From contig JAGTRL010000009.1 in NCBI GenBank assembly GCA_018261815.1, positions 1 through 34,905 on the forward strand: 34,905 nucleotides of DNA. The letters are read 5' to 3'. The translations under genes were made by a program, and so were the position numbers. Source of the stretch: Pseudomonadota bacterium. Lineage in GTDB: Bacteria; Pseudomonadota; Gammaproteobacteria; Burkholderiales; Burkholderiaceae_C. Positions 32,908 to 34,905 of the stretch are shown here, piece after piece (position 1 is the stretch's first letter; each line of letters begins with the position of its first letter). Below the pieces are notes generated by a model. It was not told the origin of the DNA. It made no database searches and saw only the letters and a program-made list of their open reading frames with translations.

Positions 32908-33963
32908 ATGGCTATCGAGTTCGACCGTATCCCGCGAAAGAGCCTGAGCGCGCTCCTGCGCACCATGCCCAAGGCCGAACTGCATGTCCACATCGAAGGC
33001 TCGCTGGAGCCGGAGCTGATCTTCGCGCTGGCGCAGCGCAACGGCGTGGCCTTGCCCTATGCCGACGTCGAGACGCTGCGCGCAGCCTATGCCTTCACCG
33101 ACCTGCAGAGCTTCCTCGACCTGTACTACGCCGGCGCGGCGGTGCTGCGCAAGGAAGAAGACTTCTTCGACCTGGCCTGGGCCTACTTCGAGCGCGCCGC
33201 GGCCGACAACGTGGTGCATGCGGAAATCTTCTTCGACCCACAGACCCACACCGCGCGCGGCGTGCCCATCGAAGCGGTGATCGTCGGCCTCGAGCATGCC
33301 TGCCGGCGCGCGCATGCCGAGTTCGGCCTCAGCGCGAAGCTGATCCTGTGCTTCCTGCGTCACCTCAGCGAAGAATCGGCCTTCGGCACGCTGCAGCAGG
33401 CTCTGCCCTACCGCCATCATTTCATCGGCGTCGGACTGGACAGCGGCGAACGCGGCAACCCGCCGGAGAAGTTCGCGCGCGTGTTTGCCAAGTGCCGCGA
33501 GCTGGGCCTGCATGTCGTGGCCCATGCCGGCGAAGAAGGCCCGCCGGCCTACATCGAAAGCGCGCTCGACGTGCTGAAGGTCGAGCGCATCGACCACGGC
33601 GTGCGCTGCGTCGAGAGCCCGGCCCTGGTGCAGCGGCTGGCGGCACTGCGCATGCCGCTGACGGTATGCCCGCTGTCCAACGTCAAGCTGTGCGTGTTCA
33701 AGTCGCTGGCCGAGCACAACCTGGCCACGCTGCTGGATGCCGGCCTGTGCGCCACCGTCAACAGCGACGACCCGGCCTACTTTGGCGGCTACATCAACGA
33801 GAACTTCGTGCAGACCTTCGACGCGCTGCCCGCGCTGCATGCACGCCATGCCTGGCAGCTGGCAGCCAACAGCTTCGAGGCCAGCTTTGCCGACGCGGCG
33901 CACAAGACGCAGTGGCTGCAGCAGCTGGACGCAGCCTTTGCCAAGGCGGCTGCTCAGGGTTGA
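32908..33963 (+). CDS. Adenine deaminase (adenosine deaminase fold)
   Basis: This 351-residue zinc deaminase has metal ligands His26 and His28 ([14 protein letters not shown]), then [24 protein letters not shown] and [16 protein letters not shown]. The HIEGxLEPE start and DDPAYFGGY form match the adenine-specific branch (PA0148 type, and fungal Aah1) rather than classical adenosine deaminases, so I call adenine to hypoxanthine. Hypoxanthine then enters XdhAB. GAAAGGA precedes ATG 32908. It begins just after the importer terminator and may have its own promoter, though none is obvious in the 22 bases between. Its last 10 bases overlap the convergent thioesterase gene. Confidence 0.88.
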   Translation: MAIEFDRIPRKSLSALLRTMPKAELHVHIEGSLEPELIFALAQRNGVALPYADVETLRAAYAFTDLQSFLDLYYAGAAVLRKEEDFFDLAWAYFERAAADNVVHAEIFFDPQTHTARGVPIEAVIVGLEHACRRAHAEFGLSAKLILCFLRHLSEESAFGTLQQALPYRHHFIGVGLDSGERGNPPEKFARVFAKCRELGLHVVAHAGEEGPPAYIESALDVLKVERIDHGVRCVESPALVQRLAALRMPLTVCPLSNVKLCVFKSLAEHNLATLLDAGLCATVNSDDPAYFGGYINENFVQTFDALPALHARHAWQLAANSFEASFADAAHKTQWLQQLDAAFAKAAAQG

Positions 33964-34493
33964 GGCCAGGGAGCTGTTGCTGCCTTGCCGCTGATCGACC
34001 TGAAGCGCTGTGCCAGTTCCTGGCGCAGCTGCTTGCGCAGCACCGCCTCCTGAAAGCGCCGGGTCTCGTCGCCCGGCGCCGGCTGCAGTGCTGGCACGGC
34101 CACCGGCCGGCGCTCGTCGTCCACCGCCACCATGGTAAAGAAGCAGCTGTTGACATGGCGCTTGCCCTGGCTGCGGATGTTCTCGGCGACGACCTTGATG
34201 CCCACTTCCATCGACGAGGTGCCGGTGTGGTTGACCGCGGCGAGAAAGGTGACCAGTTCGCCGACGTGGATCGGCTGCAGGAACATCACCTGGTCGACGC
34301 TGAGCGTCACCACGTAGCGGCCGGCATAGCGGCTGGCGCAGGCATAGGCCACCTGGTCGAGGAACTTGAGCACGGTGCCGCCGTGCACGTTGCCGGCGAA
34401 GTTCGCCATGTCCGGGGTCATCAGCACCGTCATCGTGAGCTGGTGGGCAGGCATGTGCATGGCGGTGGATTGTCCCTGTTCAGACCAGGCCAT
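33954..34493 (-). CDS. Hotdog-fold acyl-CoA thioesterase (YciA-like)
   Basis: This 179-residue single-hotdog thioesterase has the signature [20 protein letters not shown] (catalytic Asp in LDQ), then [20 protein letters not shown] and [16 protein letters not shown]. It hydrolyses acyl-CoA to free acid and CoA in the cytoplasm. Start ATG 34493 overlaps the previous gene's stop by 14 bases and has only a weak site upstream; ATG 34460, which gives [14 protein letters not shown], has AGGGA upstream and is an equal candidate. The extended C-terminal helix runs into the convergent adenine deaminase end (10-base overlap). There is no clear functional tie to the purine genes. Confidence 0.9.
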   Translation of the reverse strand: MAWSEQGQSTAMHMPAHQLTMTVLMTPDMANFAGNVHGGTVLKFLDQVAYACASRYAGRYVVTLSVDQVMFLQPIHVGELVTFLAAVNHTGTSSMEVGIKVVAENIRSQGKRHVNSCFFTMVAVDDERRPVAVPALQPAPGDETRRFQEAVLRKQLRQELAQRFRSISGKAATAPWPQP

Positions 34494-34905
34494 GCTCGGC
34501 GGCCAGCGCCATCAAGCGCTGCACCTCGCGGTCGTGCACGCCGCGCTCGCGCAAGGCATGGGCGGTGGCCACCAGGTACTGCAGCGTACTGCCATAGCGC
34601 CCGCTGGCGTGGCGCAGGATGTGCAGCATCTGCTCGTCGCCCAGGCGGCCCATGAAGGCCTCGCTGCGCCGGCTGAGGGTGAAGGCCAGTGCCTTGACCT
34701 CGCCCCGCGGCGTGCGCGCCGGCAGCCAGCGCGGGTCATACACGCCGGTGGGCATCTCGCGCTCCCACAGCCGCTGCAGTTCCTCGTCGGCGCTCTCGCG
34801 CCGCAGCCTGAAGACCACGCCGCGGCAGGCGCCGCCGGGCAGCAGCGCGAACACCAGCCCGGGTTGCTGCGGCGTGCCGCGGTTGACGCGCGAGCGCATG
34901 CGCAG
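34480..34905 (-). CDS. ChaC-family gamma-glutamylcyclotransferase, 5'-truncated by window end
   Basis: This is the C-terminal part of a ChaC-like protein. The frame is open to the window edge and reads SRVNRGTPQQPGLVFALLPG, GGACRGVVFRL, REMPTGVYDPRWLPA and ILRHASGRYGSTLQYLV, all typical of the family. The N-terminal YGSLIW-type substrate loop lies beyond base 34905. The enzyme degrades glutathione to 5-oxoproline and Cys-Gly. The stop overlaps the thioesterase start region, so the two may be co-transcribed. Confidence 0.88.
   Translation of the reverse strand: MRMRSRVNRGTPQQPGLVFALLPGGACRGVVFRLRRESADEELQRLWEREMPTGVYDPRWLPARTPRGEVKALAFTLSRRSEAFMGRLGDEQMLHILRHASGRYGSTLQYLVATAHALRERGVHDREVQRLMALAAEHGLV

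Noticed and set aside
1-34905. CRISPR arrays, tRNA/rRNA genes, insertion sequences, phage genes
   Set aside because: No regularly spaced repeats, tRNA-like cloverleaf, transposase, integrase or phage structural motif was seen; the novelty here is in metabolic and signalling gene arrangement, not in a mobile or defence element.

Overview
The window is high-GC (by eye about 70% G+C), densely packed DNA with short intergenic gaps, many 1-14 nt overlaps and frequent GTG/TTG starts. Gene content and protein style point to a betaproteobacterium of the order Burkholderiales, in the Rubrivivax/Methylibium/Leptothrix neighbourhood. That placement is inference from family resemblance, not from a marker gene. 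I see no rRNA, tRNA, CRISPR array, transposase or phage gene.

Region 1 (1-2375): the end of a glyoxylate-to-glycerate cluster, with the C-terminus of tartronate semialdehyde reductase, glycerate 2-kinase (carrying an apparent in-frame insert) and an overlapping low-molecular-weight protein tyrosine phosphatase. Region 2 (2403-7428): a signalling island with an RsbW-type ATPase, a FecR-domain secreted protein, an OmpA-like lipoprotein, and a translationally coupled minus-strand operon STAS / metallo-beta-lactamase-fold hydrolase / CHASE2-SpoIIE phosphatase. Together these are the parts of a membrane-sensing partner-switching circuit.

Region 3 (7564-21292): the most distinctive part. A tandem-GAF histidine kinase and FixJ/LuxR-type regulator are followed by a stand-alone receiver lacking its phosphoacceptor. 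A long co-directional series of genes comes next: aldehyde dehydrogenase, WS/DGAT acyltransferase, SdsA1-type alkyl sulfatase lipoprotein, AlkK-like acyl-CoA synthetase, a Tat-signal LaoB-like small protein, a LaoA-like GMC alcohol dehydrogenase, an HTH protein, a phasin-like protein and a membrane protein. Read as a pathway, it takes an alkyl sulfate to alcohol, aldehyde, fatty acid and acyl-CoA, with a possible branch into neutral lipid. Three proteins carry Lys/Arg/Ala-rich tails that resemble nucleoid-binding tails.

Region 4 (21293-21665) has no intact gene and may hold a decayed LysR-type fragment. Region 5 (21666-33963) is a purine catabolism locus: xdhB-xdhA on minus; divergently a LysR regulator, guanine deaminase, a complete BMP-type ABC importer (ATPase, two permeases, lipoprotein receptor), a terminator and adenine deaminase. 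xdhC is absent from the window. Full purine breakdown yields glyoxylate, which the region 1 enzymes could use. Region 6 (33954-34905) holds an acyl-CoA thioesterase and a truncated ChaC-type gamma-glutamylcyclotransferase on minus.
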